Shown in pieces: positions 44,611-52,924 of a stretch of DNA of 64,000 nt (its first letter is position 1; the number at the start of each line of letters is the position of its first letter). The notes under the pieces are model-generated. The model did no database searches. It saw only the letters and a program-made list of their open reading frames with translations, and was not told the DNA's origin. The stretch is from assembly GCF_900240305.1 (NCBI RefSeq), contig NZ_LT964854.1:1674001-1738000 (forward strand). The letters run 5' to 3'. Source of the stretch: Ottowia massiliensis. Its GTDB lineage: Bacteria > Pseudomonadota > Gammaproteobacteria > Burkholderiales > Burkholderiaceae_C. The translations under genes and the position numbers were made by a program.

Positions 44611-45810
44611 ATGGAATTCGATCTGAGCTGGGTTCTGCTGGGCTTTCCCTTCGTGTTTGCGCTGGGCTGGTGGGCCTCGCGCATTGACTGGCGGCAGTGG
44701 CGGCTGGAAAACAGCCAGGCGCCCCGGGCCTATTTCAAGGGCCTGAACTTTCTGCTCAACGAGCAGCAGGATCAGGCCATAGACGCCTTCATCGAAGCCG
44801 TGCAGAAAGACCCCGAAACCAGCGATCTGCACTTTGCGCTGGGCAGCCTCTTTCGCCGCCGGGGCGAATTTGACCGCGCCATTCGCGTGCACGAGCACCT
44901 TCTTTCGCGTGCCGACCTGCCCCGCGACGACCGCGAGCGCGCCCGCCACGAGCTGGCGCTGGACTTCATGAAAGCGGGCCTGTATGACCGCGCCGAAGCC
45001 GCCTGGGCCGATCTGGAGCGCACCGCTTACGCGCAAGAGGCCGCGCTGGGCCAACTGGTCATTTGCGAGCGCTGGCATGACTGGCCGCGCGCCGCCGCGC
45101 TGGCGCAAAAGCTGCTGGCAGGCCAGGGCCAGATGCCGCTGACGCACGATCTGGCGCGCAACCTCGCCCACAACCTGGCGCACTACCTGTGCGAGCAAGC
45201 CGCCGCCGCGCAAGAGCCGGGCGAAAAACTCGCCCTGCTGGAGCAGGCGCAAGCGCGCGCGCCCGACGCTGCCCGCCCCCGCGTGGAACGCGCCCGCCTG
45301 CTGGCCGCCCAGGGCCAGCCGCAAGCCGCGCTGCAAGCGCTGGCCGAGCTGCCCGCGCACGCCCCGCAAGCGCTGCCGCTGGTGGCCTGCGAGATGGTGG
45401 CGCTGGCCGCCCAGTGCCAGGCGCTGCCGCAAACCCGCGCCCTGCTGGAGCAAAGCTACGCGCAAGCGCCCGCGCTGGATGTGGCCGAAGCCCTGGCGCA
45501 AGCCTGCCGCGCCAGCGGCACCAGCGATACCGGCGACGCCAGCCAGCAGCAGGCGCGCCAGATTTACGTGCGCCATCTGGAGCAAACCCCCTCGCTCAAC
45601 GCCGCCGCCCGCTGGCTGGCGGGCGCGCCCATCGCCCCGCCCGAAACGCACGCCGCCGTGCAGCGCGCCGTGGAGCGCGCCGCCCGGCCGCTGGCCTGCT
45701 ACCGCTGCGCGGCCTGCGGCTTTACCGCCAAAACCCACTTCTGGCAATGCCCCGGCTGCCAGGCATGGGACACCATGCCCCCGCGCCGCGTGGAAGAGCT
45801 GGACAAATAG
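44611..45810 (+). CDS. lapB: Lipopolysaccharide assembly protein LapB (YciM)
   Basis: 399-residue inner-membrane-anchored TPR protein that tunes LpxC stability in enterobacteria. N-terminal anchor WVLLGFPFVFALGWWASRIDWRQW; then TPR units beginning ARAYFKGLNFLLNEQQDQAIDAF; C-terminal rubredoxin-type zinc knuckle CYRCAACGFTAKTHFWQCPGCQAWDT with two CxxC pairs. GAGAGG lies 4 bases before the ATG at 44611; a GTG at 44599 overlaps lapA but lacks a ribosome site. Its likely control target, LpxC, is also encoded in this window. Confidence 0.95.
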   Translation: MEFDLSWVLLGFPFVFALGWWASRIDWRQWRLENSQAPRAYFKGLNFLLNEQQDQAIDAFIEAVQKDPETSDLHFALGSLFRRRGEFDRAIRVHEHLLSRADLPRDDRERARHELALDFMKAGLYDRAEAAWADLERTAYAQEAALGQLVICERWHDWPRAAALAQKLLAGQGQMPLTHDLARNLAHNLAHYLCEQAAAAQEPGEKLALLEQAQARAPDAARPRVERARLLAAQGQPQAALQALAELPAHAPQALPLVACEMVALAAQCQALPQTRALLEQSYAQAPALDVAEALAQACRASGTSDTGDASQQQARQIYVRHLEQTPSLNAAARWLAGAPIAPPETHAAVQRAVERAARPLACYRCAACGFTAKTHFWQCPGCQAWDTMPPRRVEELDK

Positions 45811-45908
45811 GCCGCCGCACCCCGCCATTTCCAGCCCCGTCCCGCCGCGCGCCGCCCTGAAGCCGCCGCGCCTTTCTTCCCGTTCCCCCGCCTTTCGCAG
45901 ACTTTTTC

Positions 45909-46931
45909 ATGTTCAAAAACCTCATCCTCTACCGCATCCAGCCCGGCTGGCAGCCCGATGCCGCCCGGCTGGAGCAGGCGCTGGCCGCCGAGCCTTTTGC
46001 CGAATGCAGCGCCACCCAGCAAAAGTCCGCCGGCTGGCTGCCCCCGCGCGGCCACGCGCACGGCGCGCTGCTGGAAACCGTGGACGGCCAGTGGCTCATG
46101 CGCTTTGCCATCGAAACCAAATCCGTGCCTTCGGACGCCATCCGCCGCAAAGTAGAAGAAGAAGCCGCCCGCATCGAAGCCGCGCAAGGCCGCAAGCCCG
46201 GCAAAAAAGAGCTGCGCGACATGAAAGACGACGCCCTGCTGGCCCTGCTGCCGCAAGCCTTCGCCCGCCGCGCCGCCTGCTGGGTGTGGATCGACCCGCA
46301 AGCGCGCCTGCTCGCCATTGACGCAGGCAGCCAGGGCCGGGCCGACGAAATCACCACCAGCCTCATGCGCACAGCTGGCGGCGGCCCGGGCGCGCTGGCG
46401 CTGGCGCTGCTGCAAACGCGCACGGCCCCGCAGGCGGCCATGGCCGCATGGCTGGCCAGCGAAGATGGCGCTGCGCTGCACCCCGAATTCAGCATCGAGC
46501 GCGAATGCGAACTCAAAGGCAGCGGCGAAGAGCCGGCCGTCGTGCGCTTTGCCCGCCACCCGCTGGAAACGCCCGAAGTGCGCCAGCACATTCAGGAAGG
46601 CAAGCTGCCCACCCGCCTGGCGCTGGGCTGGGCCGGCCGCATGAGCTTTGTGCTCACGCAAGCGCTGCAACTGAAAAAACTGCGCTACGCCGACGGCCTG
46701 TTCGACAAAGACGGCCAAAGCGACAACCGCGACGAGCGCTTTGATGCCGACGCGGCCCTGGCCACGGGCGAACTCTCACGCCTCATCCCCGATTTGATCG
46801 AGGCACTGGGCGGCGAAATGAACGAAATGGGCGAACCCGGCAGCGCCGCGCCCCCATCCGCCCCGCCCGCCAGCGCACCGCTTGCAGACGACAACAAGCC
46901 GGGCGGACGCGATCAAGGCCCGCCTTTCTGA
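45909..46931 (+). CDS. rdgC: Recombination-associated protein RdgC
   Basis: Ring-forming DNA-binding protein that restrains RecA; 340 residues. MFKNLILYRIQPGW opens it. ECSATQQKSAGWLPPRG, FAIETKSVPSDAIRRKVEEEAARIEAAQGRKPGKKELRDMKDD and LTQALQLKKLRYADGLFD are conserved stretches. The last 35 residues are an extra disordered Pro/Ser/Asp tail. Located 98 bases after lapB; a family A class 2 repeat follows it. Confidence 0.95.
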   Translation: MFKNLILYRIQPGWQPDAARLEQALAAEPFAECSATQQKSAGWLPPRGHAHGALLETVDGQWLMRFAIETKSVPSDAIRRKVEEEAARIEAAQGRKPGKKELRDMKDDALLALLPQAFARRAACWVWIDPQARLLAIDAGSQGRADEITTSLMRTAGGGPGALALALLQTRTAPQAAMAAWLASEDGAALHPEFSIERECELKGSGEEPAVVRFARHPLETPEVRQHIQEGKLPTRLALGWAGRMSFVLTQALQLKKLRYADGLFDKDGQSDNRDERFDADAALATGELSRLIPDLIEALGGEMNEMGEPGSAAPPSAPPASAPLADDNKPGGRDQGPPF

Positions 46932-46982
46932 AAAACCGCCCAAAGCCTGGCCGCAAGCGCAGGCAACGCCCCAGTTTAACTA

Positions 46983-47064
46983 CAAAAACAGGAGCAAATT
47001 TCAGGCCCCAAAAACGCCCCCATCTCATGGTTTTAGGGGCTTAGCTGCTATCAAAGCAGAAGCA
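46983..47064 (+). repeat. Family A repeat, class 2 variant, copy 13
   Basis: AACAGGAGCAAATTTCAGG, then CCCCAAAAACG pairing with GGTTTTAGGGG, then AGCTGCTATCAAAGCAGAAG. It shares both ends with class 1, but the GCGCA and CACTAGGAC core is replaced. Confidence 0.75.
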
Positions 47065-47176
47065 AGAAAACGTGGGTCTGCGGGCGCGGGCGGCTGCTGA
47101 AAAGCCGCTTGCGATCAGATTGGAAGCAGCTTTCCGAACTTGTTCACGATGTGGCTACAAGGGCCTGCACCCCTTT

Positions 47177-47884
47177 TCATGCCCGCCGCAGCGCCCAGCC
47201 AGCGAAATCAGGCACGCGGAAAAACAGGCTGGGCGGCGTGAAGCCGCAGCTCTCGGCCAGCGCGGCAAACGCTTCAGGCGTGAGCGGAAAAAAGTCTTGT
47301 TGCAGGCGGGAACGCATGACTTGCGCCTTCTCGGCGGGCAGGCCCAGGGCCGTCACGCACTCAATCAGCGCCTCGCGCTCATCAGGCTGGGCGGCAATCA
47401 AATCGCTGAGCAGCAGCGGCGCGCCGGGCTTCAGGCGCCGGGCAATGCCTTCGAGCAACTGGCGCTTGCCCTCCAGGCTTTCAATAAAGTGCATGACCAG
47501 GTGGCAGACAGCGGCGTCGTGCGGCTCTTGCGGGGCGCTGTCCAGAAAGCCGCCGTGCCAGTCGATCTGCGGCACGCCCGCCGCCAGGCACTTCTGCCGC
47601 GCCAGCGCCAGCATCTCGGGCATCGGCTCCACGGCGGTGTAGCGCCACGATTTGCCCACCTGCGGCGCCAACTGGTGCAGCGGCAGCAAGGGCGCGACGG
47701 TGGCCGCGCCCAGGGCCAGCACGCGGGCGCCATCAGGCAGCCGCTGCCCCAGCAGGGCCGCGGCACCGTGGTGCAGCACGGCATAGCCAGGCACAAGAGA
47801 GTAAATGCGGCTGTCGTAATGCTGCACTTCCTGCGCAGTGAAGTGCGAGAGGCTGGAGCGCGGATCGGGCAATGGCTGTGTCAT
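47177..47884 (-). CDS. Class I SAM-dependent methyltransferase
   Basis: 235 residues. The SAM-binding first strand is atypical (VLALGAATVAPLLPL in place of a clear GxGxG), followed by YTAVEPMPEMLALARQ (acidic ribose-binding residue), FLDSAPQEPHDAAVCHLVMHFIESLEGKRQLLEGIARRLKPGAPLLLSDL, the usual motif IV-VI region. Substrate unknown. It resembles CmoA/small-molecule methyltransferases in general form only. It is flanked by family A copies on both sides. Confidence 0.75.
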   Translation of the reverse strand: MTQPLPDPRSSLSHFTAQEVQHYDSRIYSLVPGYAVLHHGAAALLGQRLPDGARVLALGAATVAPLLPLHQLAPQVGKSWRYTAVEPMPEMLALARQKCLAAGVPQIDWHGGFLDSAPQEPHDAAVCHLVMHFIESLEGKRQLLEGIARRLKPGAPLLLSDLIAAQPDEREALIECVTALGLPAEKAQVMRSRLQQDFFPLTPEAFAALAESCGFTPPSLFFRVPDFAGWALRRA

Positions 47885-48007
47885 GGCAAAGGAATGGAAG
47901 GGTGTGAAAAGAAAAAAAGCTGGGAAAGCCGTCTGGCAATTCGCCCCCGGCCCCGCGAAAGCGGGCGGCCCGAAAGCGGTACAGGAGTTGTTCTGGGCGG
48001 ATCTTTT

Positions 48008-48095
48008 TTAGCTCCTTTATCCATAGCATGAGGTCCTAGATAAATGTGCGCTGAGGCCGTTTTCATAGGGCTTTTATTCGCTCCTTTTTTTGATG
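48008..48095 (-). repeat. Family A repeat, copy 14
   Basis: Minus-strand copy: TTAGCTCCTTTATCCATAGC, ATGAGGTCCTAG, GTGCGCTGAGGCCG, then TATTCGCTCCTTTTTTTG. It provides the stop codon of the transporter remnant that runs into it. Confidence 0.85.
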
Positions 48096-48299
48096 CACCA
48101 GCCCTCGCGCGAGCGCATCCATCCAGCGCCCTGCCAGCGCAGCCATGCCAGCGGAAGCGACAGCCAGCGCGGCCACCAGCGCAGCGCTGCCCGCGCCGTC
48201 AAGCAGCCAGCCGGCCAGCGGCATGAGCGCCAAGCGCCCCAAAGCGAAGAAGCTGGCTTGCAGGCCGTAGTCCGCCGCCTGGCAGGCGGGGCGCGCGTT
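48063..48299 (-). pseudogene. C-terminal remnant of an MFS transporter
   Basis: In one minus-strand frame, about 60 residues are readable: CQAADYGLQASFFALGRLALMPLAGWLLDG, then a hydrophobic helix and RWMDALARGL. This is the pattern of the last two helices of a major-facilitator transporter. The N-terminal 300 or more residues are absent: a family B element begins 8 bases upstream. The frame ends inside the family A repeat, so the native C-terminus is also lost. Confidence 0.55.
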
Positions 48300-48306
48300 C
48301 CGTCAT

Positions 48307-48463
48307 CAGAACCTGCTCACCGTCTGGCCGTGAGGGGCAAAAGTGCGGATCAGGATGGGCTGCAAGGCGCAGGCGGGCCTTGTGGCACGGCGAGGATTGG
48401 CAACGCCGCAGAGCGACCGAGGCCGCGCTTTTCGCACCCACGGCCAGACTCTGAACAGGTTCC
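48307..48463. mobile_element. Family B MITE-like element, full length
   Basis: 157 bp with imperfect inverted termini of about 40 bases: left GAACCTGCTCACCGTCTGGC, right (reverse complement) GAACCTGTTCAGAGTCTGGC, continuing through CCGTG and GCAAAAG. The interior lacks coding capacity. It abuts the duplicated VWA gene fragment exactly. Confidence 0.7.
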
Positions 48464-48606
48464 CAGACTTTCACAAGCATTTCTACAAAAGCTACGTGGG
48501 CAAGCCCGTTGGCGATCTGGACAAGGAAGGCCCCGTCAATGCGCAAGAACTTGAAAGGGCGCTCCAGGTGGGCGCCCTTTTTGCCGGACATGGCATGGCA
48601 GCGAGC
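48464..48606 (+). pseudogene. Partial duplicate of the VWA protein gene
   Basis: 143 bases identical except for three positions to 49126-49268 inside the VWA gene (same frame: DFHKHFYKSYVGKPVGDLDK and onward). The similarity starts at the end of the family B element and stops abruptly after GMAAS. It is a recent partial duplication, or the remnant of a second gene copy. Confidence 0.8.
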
Positions 48607-48820
48607 CTGAATGCTGTTTCTTGAGCGGCTGAAGGCCTTGCCAGCGGTGGAATTTGACCCGTCAAACCGTGTGGGCATTACTGATGCAACAGGCGTTGCA
48701 GAGGGCAGCAGTGAGTTTTTGGAACGGCGCGTCTGATTGATATTGCAAAGACTGCCATGCTCGGCTTACGATGGATTCCACTATTTAAACGCGTTACCAC
48801 TTATGGAAAGGAGCGATGCA
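48607..48820 (+). other. Unassigned stretch before the VWA gene
   Basis: Carries a short open segment ending near 48733 (frame reading VEFDPSNRVGITDATGVAEG) that looks like a fragment of an unknown coding sequence, then an AT-richer leader that probably holds the VWA promoter. AAAGGAG at 48807-48813 is its ribosome site. Confidence 0.35.
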
Positions 48821-50756
48821 ATGCAACTGGAACATTTGTCAATCGACGGGCGGCGCAAGCTGCCGTTTTGCATCTTTCATGCGCTGCTGGGGCGCTGGCT
48901 CCGGTGGACCTTGCTGGCCATGCTGGCGCTGGGCTGGCAGGCGGCGATGGCGACGCCAATTNGGCCGGCTGCTGTGGGACATAACGGATGGAAATAACGA
49001 ACCCAACCAGCGTGCGCTATGCGAGCAATACTGCCAGGACGCCATCACAGTGCCTTTTGCCAGCGTTTCGGCCAGCGCCATTTACCCCGGCGGCGCGCGT
49101 GGCACGGCCCCTTTGAGCGGCATTTCAGACTTTCACAAGCATTTCTACAAAAGCTACGTGGGCAAGCCCGTTGGCGATCTGGACAAGGAAGGCCCCGTCA
49201 ATGCGCAAGAACTTGAAAGGGCGCTCCAGGTGGGCGCCCTTTTTGCCGAGCATGGCATGGCGGCGAGCATCAGCAGAACCTATAGCCCGCATGCGTTCAA
49301 GGAGCTGGACAAGCCTGTAACACTGATATGGAAGCAGCTGAAAACGGGCACGATGCCGGGGCTGGACAAATTCGAGGTGCTGTTTTACGCGCAAAAGCTG
49401 GACCGGCTGCTGATGAAGCTGGACGCGGGCGTGTTAAATCCATTATCCGAGTCGCCCAATGTTTATCAATGGGAAATGCCGCAAGAAAAGGTGGCCGTGC
49501 TGCGCAGGGAGCTGGAAAAGCACGAAGGCCAAAAGGATGAATACAAAGTGGCCATTGTGGTGAAAGGCACGGCCACGGGGGCGCAGGCTGCGGCAGGCAA
49601 GGTGGAAACAGGGCCTTATTACGGCAATGCGGAAATATTCACGCTTAGCCCGGGCCTGCGCTATAGCGTGATTGCCGTGGACAGCTCTGGCAGCAATCAA
49701 TGGACGGACCCGGGCAATTTGCGCATTCTGGCGGCCAATGGCATGGTGCAGGATATGGCGCAGGTCAATGAAAACGCCGCCTTGCTGGGCCTGCGGCCCC
49801 ACATGGTGGCGGCGGTGGATTTTGACCGGCGAATCATGCGGCTGGCTGACTTCACGCTGGCGCAGGAGCTGGCGCCGAAGAATGTGTTCAATGCCATTGA
49901 CTCCTGGGGCGGAACCAACATTGTGGGCGCCATTATTTACAGCGTGCAGATGCTCATTGAAAAACGCCCCGTGCCGCCGCAGCCGTTCAGTTATGACGAA
50001 AACACGCCGCGCATTTACTTGCTGAGCGATCTGGATGACGAGGGCGGATTCAATGGCGTGATATCGGCCATCAATCAGGCCACGGCCAGCAACATCATCA
50101 TCAACCTGGGCCATTTGGTGCCGCTGAACGTGAAGGCGGCCGGCGCCGCAGCGGGCGATTTGCGCGGCGAGAGCCAGCGGCCGCAAAAGCTGGCGGAGCC
50201 GCTGGACCCGGTGATTGAGGCGCTGCTGGCTGGAGGAGGGTCTTACGCCGTGCTGGAAAACGCGCAGGCGCAGCAGGCCTGGCGGCGCCTGATGGCGCAG
50301 CTGAGCGCCACGCCGCCGTGGGCGCGCACGAGCGTCAATTTGCCGCTGGACGTGAGGCTGTATGGCTATGCCCGCGCGGGTGCGGCCGAGCCGGTTTATC
50401 TGTTCACAGCGCCTGCCAGCGGCAGAGTGCGCGTGGTGGTGGACGGCAAGGGGCATTTCGTGCCTGCGCTGACCGTTGATGGCACGGGAGCGCAGGTCAG
50501 CCTGGGGCAGGACCAATACGCGCTGGAGTTTGATGTGACGGCAGGGCAGACCTACCGCATCAACCTGAACGAGCCTGTTTCGGCGCAGGGGCTTTACAGC
50601 ATTGTGCTGCGGCAAATCGTCACGCCGCCTGCACCGGCGGGCCAGGTCACGCCGGTGCCTGCCAGCCATCCGCTGGCGCTGGGCGCTCTGGGGGCACTGG
50701 TGCTGTGTGCGGCGCGCAGGCGGTTGCGCGGGCGGGCGTGTGGGCGGACGCGGTAA
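48821..50756 (+). CDS. Exported von Willebrand factor A-domain protein with CTERM-like tail (N in sequence breaks the frame)
   Basis: About 644 residues once the N at 48962 is dropped: the coding length then becomes 645 codons and the signal peptide joins the body in frame. A signal peptide (WTLLAMLALGWQAAMA) is followed by an N-terminal domain of unknown type (about 50-260). The VWA domain has a complete metal site: DSSGS, GGTNIVG and LSDLDDEGG. A beta-sandwich-like region follows, then PVPASHPLALGALGALVLCAARRR, a sorting-tail layout shared with the protein at 8055-8810. Ribosome site AAAGGAG, 7 bases. A terminator follows. Possible roles are adhesion or surface assembly; function unknown. 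Confidence 0.8.
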
Positions 50757-50774
50757 GTGGCGCGCGTGAATGAA

Positions 50775-50797
50775 ACGGGGCGCAGGCCCCGTTTTTG
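50775..50797 (+). terminator. Terminator of the VWA gene
   Basis: ACGGGG / CCCCGT stem with a 6-base loop followed by TTTT, 18 bases past the stop codon. Confidence 0.8.
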
Positions 50798-50894
50798 CAT
50801 GCGTAGATGGGCGGGGCGCCCGTGCGCAGTCCCGGGGCGGGCGGCTACTGGGCGCAACAAGCCGCTGCGCGCCGTGCGCCCGCCGGGATGCATA

Positions 50895-50981
50895 AGAAAA
50901 AGGAGCAAATCTGAAAGGGCTGAAACGGCTTTTGCGCTCATTCCACCGGGGTTTCATACTATGAATATAGGAGCAAAAATA
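50895..50981 (+). repeat. Family A repeat, copy 15
   Basis: AAAAAGGAGCAAATCTGAAA, stem GGGCTGAAACGGCTT, TTGCGCTCATTCCACCGGGG, then CTATGAATATAGGAGC. Downstream of the VWA gene, same sense, and at the truncation point of the TonB receptor remnant. Confidence 0.8.
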
Positions 50982-50993
50982 GGCAGCCAGCTT

Positions 50994-51915
50994 TCAGCCT
51001 GCCGGGCACTTTCCGCGCCTGCTGCGCCCTTGCAGGCGCAGTGTGAGGCGGCCGTTGTACTGCTGGCGGCCGTCTTCGCGGCGGCCCGTGTGCAGGTTGC
51101 GAATGAAGCCGTCTTGCCGCATGAACTCGCCCGCAACGCCCAGATACGCGCGGCCCGGCTTCAGGGCGCGGCTGGCATCGGCGCGCAGCACGGCGCGCCG
51201 GCGGCTGCCGCCTTCAGCTGACAGCAGGGCATAGGGCGCATCGCCCGGCTGGCGCGTGACGACGCTGATCACCCCCGCCTGCGCGTTGCGCCCGTAAAGA
51301 GTGGACTGCGGGCCGCGCAGCACCTCCACGCTTTGCGCGCTCAGCAGGCTGTCGCCAAAACCCTGCCCGCGCAGCGTGGGCACGCCATCCACCAGCAGCG
51401 CCACGGCAGACGAAAAGCCGACGATGTTGGCCGTCATGTCGCGCATCACCGGTGGCGCTAGAGCCTGTTTACGGTCTAGTCGTGAGGTGCAAAAGTGCGG
51501 ATCGGGATGGGCTGCAAGGCGCAAACCGCAGGCGGGCCTTGTGGCCCGGCGAGGATTTGCAACGCCGCAGACCGCCTGAGTCCGTGCTTTTGCGCCCACG
51601 GACAGACCGTGAACAGGCTCTGGGGCTGCTTTGCCCCACAGGCTGAAAAGTCAGACCGGGCGTCATCTGCGCCACGCCCTGCAAATCGCGCACGCCTTCG
51701 CTGGCCAGCTCCTCGCCCGCAAAAGCCGTTACGCCAGCGGCCACTGCGTCCAGAGGCTGGCTTTGCTTGTTCACCGTCACGGTCACAGCGGGCAGCGTCT
51801 TGCCAGCATCATGTGCGTCAGGTGAGCCGGGCGAACCGGATGAGTCCGGCAGCGCCTGCGCCGCCAGGCGCGCAGAAACGGCAAGGAGTGACAAGGCAAA
51901 ACAGGCGAAACGCAT
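50994..51915 (-). pseudogene. TonB-dependent siderophore receptor, interrupted and truncated
   Basis: N-terminal part only. Signal peptide MRFACFALSLLAVSARLAAQA, TonB box region LPAVTVTVNKQSQPL, then plug-domain sequence (AVAAGVTAFAGEELASEGVRDLQG) to QMTPGLTFQPVGQ. A family B element of about 160 bp interrupts it and shifts the frame. The plug then resumes at PPVMRDMTANIVGFSSAVALLVDGV with SVEVLRGPQSTLYGRNAQAGVISV. The sequence is lost after about residue 245, so nearly the whole beta-barrel (some 400 residues) is absent. It was presumably an iron-siderophore (FyuA-like) receptor paired with the divergent AraC regulator. Confidence 0.88.
51460..51621. mobile_element. Family B MITE-like element inserted in the TonB receptor gene
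   Basis: Left end GAGCCTGTTTACGGTCTAG, right end (reverse complement) GAGCCTGTTCACGGTCTGTC; the interior GGGATGGGCTGCAAGGCGC and GGCGGGCCTTGTGGC is shared with the copy at 48307. The receptor reading frame is interrupted precisely at its borders. Confidence 0.8.
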
Positions 51916-51974
51916 AGAACAACCCAAGACAAGGCAATGCCCGCATTCTGGGAAATGTTCGCATTCATGAAAAT

Positions 51975-52005
51975 ATGCAAACCAGCCAGATTCACATGCA
52001 AAACC
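51975..52005. promoter_or_regulatory. Direct-repeat operator candidate between receptor and AraC genes
   Basis: ATGCAAACC and ATGCAAAACC lie 21 bases apart, two helical turns, in the divergent gap. AraC-type siderophore regulators bind direct repeats of this kind. A GCAT / ATGC dyad around TTCATGAA overlaps at 51961-51978. Confidence 0.35.
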
Positions 52006-52008
52006 GAC

Positions 52009-52186
52009 ATGCCCCTGCCCACATGCCGCCTCACCCCAGCAGACGCACACGCCGAGCGGCGCGGCCCCTGGAGCCGCACCCGCCTGCCGCCCGCGCTGGG
52101 CGACTGCCACAGCGACAGTGTGAGCCTGGCCCCGGGCCTGACCCTGATTGCCACCCGCTACCGGCCCGAGCGCGACCTGGTGGAAG
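52009..52186 (+). pseudogene. AraC-family siderophore regulator, N-terminal fragment
   Basis: About 60 residues (ADAHAERRGPWSRTRLPP, then SVSLAPGLTLIATRYRPERDLVE) that fit the N-terminal sensor part of PchR/YbtA-like regulators. The frame is lost after RDLVE, where foreign DNA begins; the continuation LPRPLLSLTFGLQG is found about 740 bases later in another frame. Start codon uncertain (51937 would leave only 21 bases to the divergent receptor). Confidence 0.7.
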
Positions 52187-52306
52187 ATGATGCAGCGCAT
52201 TGAGCCGCAGCGCCAAGCCCTAATGCGGCAGCAATTGCAGGCACTCGCCAATATGCCCGACCTTTCCAAAGACGTGCGCGAGATTGTGGAGAAGATTTTG
52301 GGCTAG
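52187..52306 (+). pseudogene. 3' tail of an unknown gene within the inserted island
   Basis: 39 codons reading MMQRIEPQRQALMRQQLQAL, then PDLSKDVREIVEKILG and a stop. The amphipathic helical end looks like a genuine C-terminus whose upstream portion was left behind. Not recognised. It could also be a short complete gene. Confidence 0.35.
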
Positions 52307-52358
52307 GGCGGTTTCAGGCAGCCTGCACCCGCCACCGCCCACCTAAAAGGATACTGCA

Positions 52359-52796
52359 ATGAAAAAATCCGCATCTGCCTGCCTGCTGATGGCTTTGGCG
52401 TTTGCCGTGCAGGACGAGCTTTTTGTCCTTACGGCAGCGGCGGCGTTGTCGGGCTTGTTTGCCGCCGTTTCCCTGTCGCTGCTGCGCACCTTTTTCCGGC
52501 ACGAATTTCGGGCACGGAAGCGGGTTGTCTGCTGCCAACTGGCAACGCTGGTTTGTATGGCGGTTTTTTTGGCGTGGTTGCCGCGCGAATATGCGGCGAT
52601 AGACATTTCGGCAGCGCAAAGAATGGGGCAGCCCTGCCGCGAAAAAGGGTGTTATGAATCAGAATATTTTGAAATCAGGCATTATTTGACCAGACGATAC
52701 CGGTTATCAAAAGACCACCGCTGCGTCCAAGTGATGAGCATGCACCTTTCATGGCCGAAATTCCATCGGCAGGAATGCGTACCGGAGAACGGATAA
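52359..52796 (+). CDS. Small membrane protein with cysteine-containing tail, low-GC island
   Basis: 145 residues, preceded by AAAAGGA 9 bases before the ATG. An N-terminal hydrophobic segment (ACLLMALAFAVQDELFVLTAAAALSGLFAAVS), a second (VCCQLATLVCMAVFLAWL), then a polar tail with cysteines in PCREKGCYES, HRCVQ and QECVPENG. Codon use is more AT-rich than the flanking genes, which suggests transfer. Function unknown; possibly from a Neisseriaceae donor given the adjacent element. Confidence 0.6.
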   Translation: MKKSASACLLMALAFAVQDELFVLTAAAALSGLFAAVSLSLLRTFFRHEFRARKRVVCCQLATLVCMAVFLAWLPREYAAIDISAAQRMGQPCREKGCYESEYFEIRHYLTRRYRLSKDHRCVQVMSMHLSWPKFHRQECVPENG

Positions 52797-52812
52797 AGCC
52801 GATAGGCAAATT

Positions 52813-52906
52813 TATAGCGGATTAAAATAAAAATGCTACAAAGCGCGAGCCGCAGGGCATACAGACAATACGCCAACGCAGTCGCATTGCGCTTTTAATC
52901 CACTTA
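52813..52906. mobile_element. Neisseriaceae-like short terminal-inverted-repeat element
   Basis: 94 bp with inverted ends TATAGCGGATTAAA and TTTTAATCCACTTA; the interior has ACAAAGCGCGAGCCGCAG. From memory this resembles the TATAGTGGATTAA-bounded intergenic repeat of Neisseria. It sits at the right end of the foreign island. Confidence 0.55.
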
Positions 52907-52924
52907 ATAGGACAAAAGCCGCCG

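Noticed and set aside
51601..51660. A fusion of the TonB receptor remnant with novel C-terminal residues as a functional protein
   Set aside because: The extra residues are translation of the family B element.
52187..52915. The island as an insertion sequence
   Set aside because: No transposase frame and no inverted ends matching at its two borders; only the internal 94-bp element has inverted termini.
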